Shown: piece by piece, positions 44,520-55,420 of the stretch
How positions within the stretch are numbered: the first letter of the stretch is position 1
Layout: every line of letters begins with the position of its first letter
Assembly: GCF_016801865.2 (NCBI RefSeq)
Contig: NC_068939.1
Coordinates: 132,093,116-132,157,115, forward strand
DNA length: 64,000 bases
Origin: Culex pipiens pallens
Lineage: Eukaryota; Arthropoda; Insecta; Diptera; Culicidae
Direction of reading: 5' to 3'
Position numbers and translations under genes: made by a program
The notes under the pieces: model-generated
Told to the model about the DNA's origin: nothing
Database searches by the model: none
Seen by the model: the letters and a program-made list of their open reading frames with translations, nothing else

Positions 44520-45265
44520 GGTGGTGCCTTTTTGCCTTCCTCACCTTACTGAGGCAAGGCTATAAAATCACTCGAAAAATGAACTTCTTAAATACGACTC
44601 CTAGATATACCTTCACGTATACCTATCGACTCAGAATCAAATTCTGAACAAATGTCTGTGGGGATGTGTGTAGACATGATTTTTTTTCCACACGATTATC
44701 TCAGAACTGGCTGTACCGATTTTGGCCGGATCCGCCTTATTCTGTTCCTTTTGAGGTCCCCTAAGACCCTATTAAATTTTATTCTGTTTAGTGAAGTACT
44801 TTTAAAGTTATGCCAAGAAAAAGTTTTTTTGTAGCTACAAAAAAGGGTGATTTTTGCATAACCTCAAAGGCCGGGTCTTTTTGCTTTTTTGACTTTTTGA
44901 CCACGCGGGGGATTGGCAGTCACACCTCCTTGCATGCGTATCGCCCGGTTGCCACATCGCTTAAGTAGTGTCTGCGTCTCTTCTGGAAAAAAATCTGTAT
45001 TAATTATGTTGCTGCATCATTTTGTCTCGACAAAGATTTACACGAACTTTTTACTGAAATACATAACTCATGAGACTTTTCACCTTTATTTTGAAGAGTT
45101 GGTAAAAAAAAGAATTGAAAATTGCTGTTCAAGTAAAATCAATAATAAAAAAAAAAGCAAATAAAAAAAATTAAAAAAAATAAAAAAAAACTCTTAAATT
45201 AATTTGTAAATACCACCTAAAATACAACATGAATGGGAGGAAGGCATCAACCACCTTAAGGTGGA
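44520..45265. repeat. Dispersed repeat with GCCTTCCT ends
   Basis: Begins near TGCCTTTTTGCCTTCCTCAC and ends GGGAGGAAGGCATCAACCAC, so the ends are roughly inverted. The interior has several stretches that read like decayed element sequence but no long frame. I have no second copy in this window; the repeat call rests on the inverted ends. Confidence 0.45.
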
Positions 45266-45399
45266 TTAAGTAACGTTTTTAAAAGGATGGACCACGTTGT
45301 GCAAAAAAAGGTGTGCGTGTGTGTGCAATTTGGGAAGAAATTCATTTATTCGCTAACACGAAAAACGAGCCCATTTGGAAAGCTGTCACATTATAAACG

Positions 45400-46560
45400 T
45401 TATCTCGTGCAGCAGTGGTTTTGAGAGTTTTGGAAAAAGGGGGGAAAGGGAAATGTGAATTTGCGTATCAATGAGTTTCTAAGTGAGGATTCTGTTTCAA
45501 TATTTTAGTACCTGTTTTAAAATCTAAAAAATGGTAAACATAGTTCCTAGCACTCAACTAAAACCATTTTATTAGAAAGAAGGTGTACACCATTTCCCAT
45601 TACATGCTCCTTAATGAAACTATTCACCCTTGATGATGAGATGTTGTCGGCACGCACCGGAATGTGAAAACGTGCGTGTCTTTCCTATAAGGTAGGGTCC
45701 TCATTCGATTAATATTTGTTCTCCGGAATGCCAAGAGCCATGTCAGGCCAACGCATGACGTTGTGGTCCATGGTTTGGTGCTTGTCACCGGTGATAGTGG
45801 TTTCTCGAACGATAACAGCGTTTGTTTCTGTGAATTTTCGAGTTAGAGGGGTTGAGCAGACTTCAAGTAGTCCTTCGAAAATGTGTTGGCGACTTTATAT
45901 TATATGTTGCCAGGCCAGACCCATCATGCAGTGTTTACTGCAGTTTTAAATCACTCGAAAAAGTTTCGTAACTTTAAATTCGAAAATGTTTTGTTTTACC
46001 CCAATTGCCCCAGAACATCCCACCGTACCAGAACCAAGAGATGGGGTTCAATAATTTGAAATTTTCTGCCTCTTGTCTGAGCGTGCCATGGACCAGTCCA
46101 CGTGGCCGGGGAAAGTATTTGTCGGCTGTCGTTGGACTCGTATCTCGTACCGTACGATGGTGAAACCATTTAATAAGTGCGTGTACTGCGAGACTTGGAT
46201 AGTGTGCTACACATGTCGTGTCGTCCTCCAAACGGAGGGTCTTCACTGGCTTTGGACGCGGACGTCGAAGTTGGAGCCGTTGCGTGGCTGTCGTTGTCTG
46301 AGTAGATTGGATATTTTGTTTACCGAAGAGGCGTTGGCTTTGGAAGGTTTTCCCGGATGGTTGGTAGGTTGTTGGGCTTCAATTTAACTTAATGCACGGT
46401 TTGTGATGGTATGTTTCATAGTTTGCTTCGGTGCAATGGTTGGAGCAGGATGAATATCGCGCGGGTTGGTAAAGTTCATAGAAAGGGTAGGCATTTTCCA
46501 AGGGACGGTGGAAATTGTTTAAGAACATTGTTTTGAAAGTTTAGCGGTAGTGTAAAATAA
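45400..46560. other. Single-copy block with coding-like stretches
   Basis: Frames on both strands overlap. The most coding-like piece is the minus-strand frame at 45709-45894, listed separately. A 90-codon minus-strand frame at 45974-46246 has ordinary composition but no family. Confidence 0.3.
45709..45894 (-). other. Possible short exon or gene relic, unrecognised
   Basis: A 61-residue open frame on the minus strand ending in TAA. The reading includes ETNAVIVRETTITGDKHQT and ends GIPENKY. Codon use is balanced with many C or G third positions, unlike random AT-rich frames nearby. There is no initiating ATG near its start, and I see no clear 3' splice site. It could be a terminal exon, a pseudogene fragment or chance. 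I do not recognise the family. Confidence 0.2.
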
Positions 46561-46751
46561 ACCATTCCATTTCTTTTCCTTGATCCGTATGCAATTCCAT
46601 ATCTGAAAGTCCATCATCTAACATATTTATAAAGAATAAAATCTATATTAACTTTACAAAGTTCAAAACCTATTATGTCAACTCAATAAAATTTAAAGTA
46701 CTGCAAACTGGGGTTACATTGATAGCCATAGTTTTCATTGTTAGAAGCAGG

Positions 46752-46960
46752 GCTGTGGAGTCGGAGTCGGAGTCGGAGCCGGAGTCGGTGGAGTCGGGTC
46801 TTTTTGGGAAGCCTGGAGTCGGAGTCGGAGTCGGAGTCGTCAAAACTCGAACAGCTGGAGTCGGAGTCGGAGCCGGAGTCGGCTAAATTGTATGAGCTGG
46901 AATCGGAGTCGGAGTCGGAGCCGAAGATTTCTGATAACCCGGAGTCGGAGCCGGAGTTAT
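46752..46960 (+). repeat. (GGAGTC)n array at left end of the hAT-type element
   Basis: Subterminal hexamer array with GGAGCC variants, broken by short spacers. Translated it gives artificial Glu-Ser repeats. Confidence 0.85.
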
Positions 46961-48536
46961 CTTAAATTCAACAAAAAATATATTTTTTTACTGTTCAGCA
47001 TTTCCTATATAACAGCTTAATTTACAAAACAACTTATATTTTTAATTGATTCATCAGATGCCATTATGTATTTGAAGCTTTTTATTGTGATTGAAAAGCT
47101 CTAATTGTATTATTACACTATAATCACTAAATGATAACCTCTTACCCAAGTATGTAGTATTATAATTCAAAAAATAATAAAAAAATATTGGTTATGTAGT
47201 CAGACTATATTTATGTTCCCTTTCAATTCAAATTTACATTTGGTTTACATAATAAGTGGTCAGCTGTGGCTCTTCAGCTTTAGTTTGCTTTTCGTGATTT
47301 AAACACTGTTCATTTTTATAACTTTAAAAGTATATGATTTATCATTTTTGTAACACTAGGTACAAAATAGTAATCACTGTTTTTGCAGATCGAAAAAGAG
47401 TCACTGACAGTTTAACTTTTGTAACAAATAATCAACGATAATAACAATCTCTTACTTGGAACTCAACATGCGCATTTTGTTTATAACTGAGTACAAAAAA
47501 ATCAAAGTATTGCATTTAAAATAATTTAAACTAAAAAAAATGTGAAAAGAAGTTGCAACAAACTTGAAATAATCATTGATTGTTGATGTTGATGTTGATT
47601 TTAGGTAAACTATTTTGATATTGTTGCAAATTATCGTTGAACAAATCTCAAGAATTCAGTACAAAAATGAACTAATAATCAAATGTATAGAATAAAATAT
47701 AGGATTTTAATTTATTTTTCAAATATTATAAATAAAAAACACAGAATCAAAATATTATCAACTGGTACGAATTTTCTCATACTGTATGTCTTACGCCAAT
47801 ATGACGGAAGGTGATAATCATTACAAATCAATGTACCTTAAAAAAAATTAAATATTTGTGACCTAGAAAATATTTTACTTGTGGATATTTGTTTTTTATT
47901 ATATTTTAAGTTTTTTCATATATTTTGATGGAGGCGCAAGATCCTCCATAAAGCTTCGTTTTAGGTGAAGATTCACGAAGTATCGTGCACCTCCTTTTTG
48001 AAGTATGTAAATTTTAAAATTAAAATAAATTGAAAATTTCCAGGTTAAAATATTTTCCATGTCACAGATATTTGAAAAGGACATCTTAAGCGTCCTTTCC
48101 ACGAAGAAATTGTTTAGATACATTGATTTGCAATAATAATCTCCTTCAGCCATGGAGTGATGTCCATGTACGTCTGAAAAAAAAAACAAAAAAAAAGTTT
48201 CGTTTAAAATTGTCATTTAAAAAACAAGGTGCTTGTCACTGTGCTTCTTACAAATGTCAGTCTGAAAGTGAGCAAATTGAATTTTAATGTTCCATAGATC
48301 ATTAAGGCCAGATTTCGTTTAGTTATTCGTTCAAAAATAACAATTTAAAATTTAAATTTATTAGCTTTGACAAAAAAAACTTTATTCCGTTTATTTACTT
48401 TACTTTACTTTTACTTAACTAATTTTTCTTGAGAAAAACATGACGCTTAGAGAGTATTTAAATAATCCTATTTATCAATGTTTTAAAAATAATTAACTAA
48501 AAATAGTTAACTAACTTTTGAAACATTTAAAAACAT

Positions 48537-48725
48537 GTGGAGTCGGAGTCGGAGTCGGAGCCATCCATTTGTTGAAAGCTGGAGTCGGAGTCGGAGTCGG
48601 CTAGAGTTGGTAGGCCGGAGTCGGAGTCGGAGTCGGAGCCAACCATTTGTTCAAAGCCGGAGCCGGAGTCGGAGTCGGAGTCAGCTAATCTGAGAAAGCC
48701 GGAGTCGGAGTCGGAGTCGGAGTCG
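48537..48725 (+). repeat. (GGAGTC)n array at right end of the hAT-type element
   Basis: The hexamers read GGAGTC on the same strand as at the left end, so the arrays are direct repeats while the outer termini are inverted. The 84-codon minus-strand frame over it (Asp-Ser repeats) is an artefact. Confidence 0.85.
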
Positions 48726-48763
48726 TTTGAAATATGACCCGACTCCGCAGCCCTGGTTAGAAG

Positions 48764-49880
48764 ATGATTTATGGCGTTCAAATTTTAATTTACGTCAAAT
48801 ATATGAGCTAAGGTTTCTGATATACTTTTTAAATAAATAAACGCAAATGTTTTTATTTAATCAACTAAGTTTTAACTTTTTTAATACAAATTAAAAAGAA
48901 ATTTAAGGTAAATTTACTATTAAGTCAGAATTTTGTCTTGAAATTCATTGAAACATATTTTGTTTATGAATTACCGATTCCTCTTTAAATTGAATTTAAA
49001 GCACGAATTATAAATTTTCAAATTTTATCAAGGTTCTTAACGATGAAATTATCGAGGCTCAACAGCGATACCGATAGTTCTACCGTTATCGTCGGGACGT
49101 ATTTTGTGAAAATTTTGGTATTAAAAAAAACTCTAAACAATTGAAAATGCATATAAAATTTCAATTTGTTTGATACCCATATTGCAAATTTTGAAGTTTG
49201 AATATTTTCGAAAAAAATACGGTAATTTGTGAAAATTTTAGTATTTTGAGTGGATGTGTGTAGATATTAGGATGTAACAAAAATGACTTTTTGGCAGGCA
49301 TTCAGGGGTTTGTTCCGGTGGGCACACTGAGCCCAAATCCCAAATATGAGCTTGATTGGACGTAACAGGAGCTGGCGCTCCGCCTTTTAATTTTAAATGA
49401 GATTTAACCCGTAAAAATACTTTTTTTTCAAAAATATCAATTTTTAAGGCACTTTGGTTGTGGTGTGATGGAATAAAACTAAATTTCTAATTCCAGAACC
49501 TGCACCCCTTTTCTTTCGCCCAATAAGAATTATTATATTCTGAAAGGAATAGTTCGCCTCCAAAATTAAGTTTCTTTGTGATTTTACACGACTTCGGATG
49601 TTTGTTCGGATCATGTCTAGTCTAGTTTGACACCATTTTACGTCAAATTTGATGCTCTAGTTGTGTGCATCTCATTTGACCAAAAATTATTTTTTTTCGT
49701 AGTGTGTTAATTTTATAATTTAATCTTTCGATAGAACTTTGATAAACATTGACATTTTAGTGAAACATTGATTTTACTAGTTACTTTGAATGTTTAAAAA
49801 AATGAAGGGTTCAATTTTGTTCAATTTTGATCTGTACAATTTATTTAAATCAAATTACAAATATATAGAAATCAAAGCAC
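48764..49880. other. AT-rich spacer
   Basis: No gene is seen. 49265-49410 reads like part of a dispersed repeat, but I have no second copy here. Confidence 0.35.
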
Positions 49881-50760
49881 CTCACAAACCGCTAGCGGGC
49901 CAGCTCATAACTGCGTGGCTACACACGATGACGAGGAAATTATCCGGCATAAAAATTATATTAACGTAATAAAGCACCACACATGGTATTAGAATATAAA
50001 GCATAATTTATTTAGGCAGACATAAACGAGCATCGTAAAATGGCGAAACTGGCGAGCGCTTTCACATTGCCGCGTGCTTTGTTTTCACAAAATATCCCCA
50101 CCCCCATGTGAGAGTGTGGAGATCACCATCCAGAGCCACCATCAGCCACAGCATCACGTGGGTGACATTCGCACAGAAAAGGGGTTCAGTCGTAGTGTGC
50201 TCGGAACGTTAAAATGGCCGCGCGTTTCTGCGGAGATATGCGAACGCCCTCCTCAACCCTTTTGCCCTGGCTGCATGGCACTATTTGGCTTATCGGAGGA
50301 CACACTCGACTTGACTCCTTCCACCGCACCATGCTGGCGGGCACTTGAGGGGTAGGGACCACGCTATCTTTAATCTTTCGACATGCGTGTGGCGCGTCTT
50401 TCGCCGCCGGCAGTCACCCAGGGTTCAAAAAGATAGTAGTAAAATGGTCATAAATTTTACGATCGGTATGGGACAATCATGGCTGACGATAAACCGTAAC
50501 TTACGCGCGTATGTAATCTTCACACACTCACGTGAAGGTTCTGGGTCCTCAGATTTCCCGGACCACCCTCTCTCAACGCTGCAGGGGAGATTATTATGGC
50601 CGGAACGAAAGCTCGGAAAATAAAATCCAACGCATGAACATAAACATAGACCATTATCCTTTGCGTGTGGGCATCTAAGATCCGGGAGGAGGTCGTCACT
50701 AAGGTATTACTAAACAACTGGCTCCTAACGTAAGTGCATACATTTAAAAACGCCTAACGT
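49881..50760. other. GC-richer single-copy block
   Basis: No recognised domain. Frames of 92-93 codons on the plus strand overlap and have no family. Confidence 0.35.
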
Positions 50761-51056
50761 GTTTTCTGAACTATCACAATTAAATTTAAGGTTTTTTTTT
50801 TACTTCACTTGAAGATTTGATTATTGAAGGAAGAAAGGATTGTCGGTCAAGCGGTTCATTCGACCGTTTGGACAAGGACAAAAGGTCAAAAGGCCAATAG
50901 GTCGAAATTTAACAAACACAGTTAGAGCTGTAAGAAGTTGTTCCGGAACTTTTTCAAAATTTAAAGACAACACCAAACCATTTCACGGTTTGATCCAAAA
51001 TCGCGTCCAGAGGGCTTCTCGCTTCCGGCTTTTCTTTCAATATATGGAATACATTA

Positions 51057-51721
51057 CACAGTCCAACAAGATTTTGTCTCTGAGACGAGTATATGTGTTC
51101 CTAGTAGAATTTTGCCTGCTGAATCCGAATCTGGGTCCAGAATTGCTCCAAATGGTCCCAATTTTGAGATACACCCGTTTGAAATGTTGGTTTAGGCCAA
51201 AATTAGCTACTTTGTTGACTATTTTACAAAAGAACCATTGAATAAACAACTAAACCAATACATGTATCTTAAAGTTCACGTTTTCCCCTTTCTGAAACAC
51301 CCCAGGTTTTTAAAATTTGATCGTTTCTACGCATATTTATAGCCATTTTAAAATTATATTTTCAGTTGGTTCTCATTAAAGTTTTTCCAACTTGCATGCA
51401 AATCAAATTCTAATTTTAAAATGGCTATAAATATGCGTAGAAACAATCAATTTTTTAAAACCAGGGGTGTTTCAGAAAGGGGAAAACGTGAACTTTAAGA
51501 TACATGTATTGGTTTAGTTGTTTATTCAATAGTTCTTTTGTAAAATAGTCGACAAAGTAGCTAATTTTGGCCTAAACTAACATTTCAAACGAGTGTATCT
51601 CCAAATTAGGACCATTTGGAGCAATTCAGGACCCGGATTCGGATTCAGCAAGCAAAAATCTACTAGGAACACATATTCTCGTCTCAGAGACAAGAAACAT
51701 TTGATTTTTTGTTGAACTGTG
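51057..51721. mobile_element. 665-bp foldback with arms of about 300 bp
   Basis: The left arm (51057-51356) and right arm (about 51405-51721) are inverted copies over nearly their whole length, sharing TCTGAGACGAG/CTCGTCTCAGA, ACATGTATCTTAAAGTTCAC and ATGCGTAGAAAC, around a centre of about 48 bases. TTA lies on both sides (51054-51056, 51722-51724), fitting a PIF/Harbinger-type 3-bp target. Non-coding; a transcript would form an extended double strand. Confidence 0.8.
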
Positions 51722-51724
51722 TTA

Positions 51725-52260
51725 TTTATGGACCAAAACACCATTACTCTCGCCCATATCTTTCGGCGTTTCCACTCGGAGGAAAATCCGTTGGCCCCCA
51801 TCGTCTCACAATCAATGTAGCTATACGATGGTGGTATGTGGTCCTTCCAGTTCGCTTCGCCGGTGCCGCAGGCCGTAATCCATTGTGTGCCAGCCCAAGA
51901 AGGAGCCCAAGCTGCCATGTGACGCCATATCTGGCTTCCGCTGTCATCTTGAATCACCCCCCGTTAAATTTGCAAACCTCCTCCCTTCCCTTCCCTCACC
52001 CACCCATTGATCCCAAGCCGACACACATTCCACATTTCGTCAAAAAGCAAGCGAAAAAGTAATATTAGGTTACCCATCAAAGTGCTATCCCTTCTTCAAT
52101 CGGGACATTCTTTCAGCCCCGTGCGCAGACCCCCGGAAGGCATCCCCCCGGTATGGCCGGATGCCTAACTCGGCACATACACACCCACATCGACGCTTTA
52201 AAGGATCACCGAGAATCCGTTCCGTCCTTTCCGCACGGTGTGTGTTATGGACTTGGATTG
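51725..52260. other. GC-richer single-copy block
   Basis: A 117-codon plus-strand frame begins inside the foldback arm and has no domain. Nothing else is recognised. Confidence 0.35.
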
Positions 52261-52756
52261 GTTCTTAGATATTTTTTAAATTGATTTTTAAAGTATTTCT
52301 ATTTTGAATCCATCGATGTTTGAAAAATACTTTATTGAAATATTTTGGAAATTTATGAAACAGTCATAAAATCTATGTTTTTATTATATTTGTTATGTTT
52401 TCAAGCTTAAAATCATAGAATTAGCTCAAAAATATTAATTGGTGATAATCTACTCTTCAATCTAAACAAGGACGACAATTTTTAAATTGCTTAAAGAATA
52501 TGAAAACAAGTTTTTTTGTTTTATAAATTTAATAAACTTATATAAATATATTTCTTTTTTTATGACATGATCAGAAAAGCTTGAAAAATTTATTTAAAAA
52601 TATCTTTAAAAAACAAGAGGCGACAACAAATAAAATGACAACAGTCAATGTAAAATTTTAGATATGTTTTGATAAGTTTTGAATTTGAAATAGCGACTTT
52701 TGAATTGATTTTTTTTCCATAAGTTAAATAAATAGACTTATTTTACTTATTGATAC
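52261..52756. other. AT-rich spacer
   Basis: Nothing recognised. Confidence 0.35.
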
Positions 52757-52998
52757 CCGCCCGTGTGGATCAATCGGACCGCGCACTGGACTCACAATCC
52801 AAAGGTTGCTGGTTTGAATCCCGCGGCGGACGCACAAAAATTATTTGTGTAAATATGGGTATTCGGTGCCGTCGCTCCGTGCCGTACTCAAACACTTAGG
52901 AGCCCAGGGCGGCGAAGTCCTTGTAGATAAAAAGGAAGACACTAGTGGTTGGTTCTAGCAATAAAGACCGACAGCTATAAAGTCAACTTCGTTTTTTA
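52757..52998 (+). mobile_element. Long SINE of the valine-tRNA-like family
   Basis: The tRNA-like head (CTGGACTCACAATCCA loop region; B box GGTTTGAATCC at 52811-52821) is followed by the body (GTCGCTCCGTGCCGTAC, GGAGCCCAGGGCGGCGAAGT, GAAGACACTAGTGGTTGG) and the tail CTATAAAGTCAACTTCG plus T run. It is the most complete copy in the window and the reference for the interrupted copy at 15.7-16.5 kb and the short copy at 36280. Confidence 0.8.
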
Positions 52999-53334
52999 TT
53001 CAAAACATCATGCAAAAAATGGCTAAATAAGTGTCTGAATTCGTTTTATTTGTTCTGATTTGCCCCTCATGGCAGATGAAAAAAAAAATGATTTGATTTT
53101 TATTTTGAATCATAAATATACCTAGATATCTCAATCTTTTTTTAAAGTGCTAAGCATTTTGCAGATCGGTCAACTAAAATTTCAACAGTTTTCCCTAATG
53201 TACCAAATCACGCTGATATATGCCGAATGCAAGTTATAATGCTTTAAAATTATTATCTATTATGAGGTATTCAACTGTTCATCTATTTCCACAACCAAAT
53301 CTAAATTTCCAGACTAAAAATTGATTTTTTTTAA

Positions 53335-53435
53335 TTTCGGGAATTCCCGGGACCAATTATGAAAAATCCCGGGATTCGGAAGTTCCCGGTTTTGGAAAAA
53401 TCCCGGCAATTTTGTCCCGGGAATTCCCTGTGCAT
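53335..53435. repeat. Dense cluster of CCCGGGAATTCCC palindromes
   Basis: GGGAATTCCCGGGA, ATCCCGGGATT, TTCCCGG, ATCCCGG and TGTCCCGGGAATTCCC occur within 100 bases. Same motif set as 2872-2955. Confidence 0.55.
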
Positions 53436-53495
53436 ATTTAGTATTTTAAAGATAAACTTTTTTTTTAATTATAACTTGGCCAACAACAAAATGTA

Positions 53496-54915
53496 GGGGA
53501 GTTTGGGGTAATATGGACAGTGGGGGTAAAATGGACACCCCTTTAAAAATCATGTTTTCTTCGGATATAAAGTGAAAACAGCAATTTAAGTGATAAGGCT
53601 AGTACTAGTAATGGCCTAGGAGTATATACAAACCAAAAAAGTTGGAATAGGTTTAGTAGTTTTGGTATAATATGTAAAAGTTTCCTTAGGCCGGTTGGCA
53701 CTGCCTTAAATTCTAATATTTGAAGGTTAGGAAATAAGGTTTTGCAGGAGTTATATGGCAAAAAGTGGACCTTTTTGTGTTTAAGGGGGATGCTTGGACG
53801 ATGCCTGAGATATGTACGTATAAAAATTGTGCATTTTATCCATTTTTATCATCAAAAATCGCAATTTATGATAGAATATGCTATGGGGGTAATTTGGACA
53901 TGGCTTGTGGGGTAATTTGGACATACCTGAAAGTGTACCTGTCAGGCAACAAAAAAGTAACTTTCATGGTTGGATGGGTTTTTAAAGGGATTTAGATAAA
54001 TTTAGAGGGATTTAATATGTCAAAACAATCAAAAATGAATGTGAGCAATTAGAACTTTCACAAAACCCCTATTTTTTAATTTAGATAAATTTATTCCAAT
54101 ATTCGAATTGATGAAAATCTGATTACTGTACATTTGGCGTTCAACAAGACTCTAATGTTGATTGCTTTTAATTAATTTCTTTGACATTTCTAATTTCTAT
54201 GCTGGTTTACAATAATATTTAAATTTGAAGGGCTACAGAATGTAAAATTAAAAAAATATGATATTTTCAGGCTAATAAACTCTATATAAAGATTGATTTA
54301 TATAAACATAAACGATACCTTAATCACTAAAAACAAGTATAGTGTGCCTGATCCAGAATCAATGTTTAAATCATTTCAGTATTAATGATTAAATTATGTA
54401 TACTACACTAAACTATTTGTTATCTTCCTATTGAATTATAGTTCTATCAAAAAACCATTATTTAAACCTTTGATGAAATATTGTGAGCAACACTTCAAAA
54501 TATAAAGCAATTACAAAACCAGGTTGAAGGATAAAAAACATGCTCAAAAAATCAAATGTTTAACTTATTCTTCAACATGTGTCCAAAATACCCCACAAAA
54601 GGTGTTCATATTACCCCACAAGGTATGTCCATATTACCCCACAAGGCATGTCCAAATTACCCCACAAGGCATGTCCAAATTACCCCATAGGGGTGTTCAT
54701 ATTACCCCCACACAAAAATGTGGGGGTAATTTGGACACCTTTTAACTTTTGCGATAAAAATCTGGTTTTCATCAAAATTTATCGAAATGAATGACATTTT
54801 TTCCATCAAATATGGTCTCTATTATCCTCTGGTGTCATCCACATTCCTTTAAAATATCCATACAGCCCGTAACAGAGCAATTTCCTTAGGGTGTCCAAAT
54901 TACCCCACACTCCCC
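53496..54915. mobile_element. 1.4-kb TA-flanked element with GGGGTAATWTGGACA motifs
   Basis: The ends GGGGAGTTTGGGGTAAT and the inverse of GGGGAGTGTGGGGTAAT are flanked by TA (53494-53495, 54916-54917). The terminal motif GGGGTAATWTGGACA recurs inside both ends, inverted between sides. There is no transposase; the longest frames are 72-78 codons. Confidence 0.8.
54600..54715. repeat. 23-bp tandem repeat inside the 53.5-kb element
   Basis: Units of TTACCCCACAAGGCATGTCC plus three bases repeat about four times with small changes. Each contains the complement of the terminal GGGGTAA motif, suggesting amplified binding sites for the mobilising protein. Confidence 0.7.
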
Positions 54916-55420
54916 TACACTATACCGTATATTTCAAAAGTTGGCATTTTTGTCTACTAAACATATATAAAAAAATAAAAAATCAAAAAGGGCAAAATTT
55001 GCTGTCAAATATGGAAAATTGGACGAGCTTTCCGGTATTTTTTTTTATGAGACTGAAAAATCAAGTCTGTCACATAGAAATGGTCAAAATCATTAAAAAG
55101 ATCCTAAACCAACATTTTTGTTTTTGAAACGGAGGTTTTTTGTAAGGATTGGACTTGGAACAATGCAAGTGGTCCAGATCGTAAAATTAAGTGGAAAATG
55201 GTCAGTGTCTTGCGAACCTTCGTGGTGAACGGACACTAGAGCTGCGGTATTTTTTACTACCTAAGCTCAGAGTTATTTCAAAACAAAATTCACAGTCTTT
55301 TTAAAGACTACCTGAGTTATTTTCCAAAATTCTAAACAGTCTTTTCAAGACTTACCCCACCTGAAATTTTGTTGTATTTTACAAACGAAGCCATCTTTTT
55401 AAGAGAACTTTGCTTGCAAA

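Larger units (their letters stand above)
46748..48755. mobile_element. 2-kb non-autonomous hAT-type element with GGAGTC arrays
   Basis: The ends are CAGGGCTGTGGAGTCGG and the inverse of CAGGGCTGCGGAGTCGG, flanked by a perfect 8-bp duplication GTTAGAAG (46740-46747, 48756-48763), which is diagnostic of hAT. The interior (about 47.0-48.5 kb) is AT-rich; its longest frame is 105 codons on the minus strand with no transposase motifs. Hence non-autonomous or decayed. Confidence 0.85.

Noticed and set aside
46738..46965. Open frame encoding Arg-Ser and Glu-Ser repeats
   Set aside because: It is a translation of the GGAGTC hexamer array at the left end of a hAT-type element, not a gene.
47899..48216. 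105-codon frame inside the 2-kb hAT-type element as a transposase remnant
   Set aside because: No hAT dimerisation or catalytic motif is visible; composition is AT-driven.
48527..48781. Minus-strand frame encoding Asp-Ser repeats
   Set aside because: Same artefact at the right-hand GGAGTC array.
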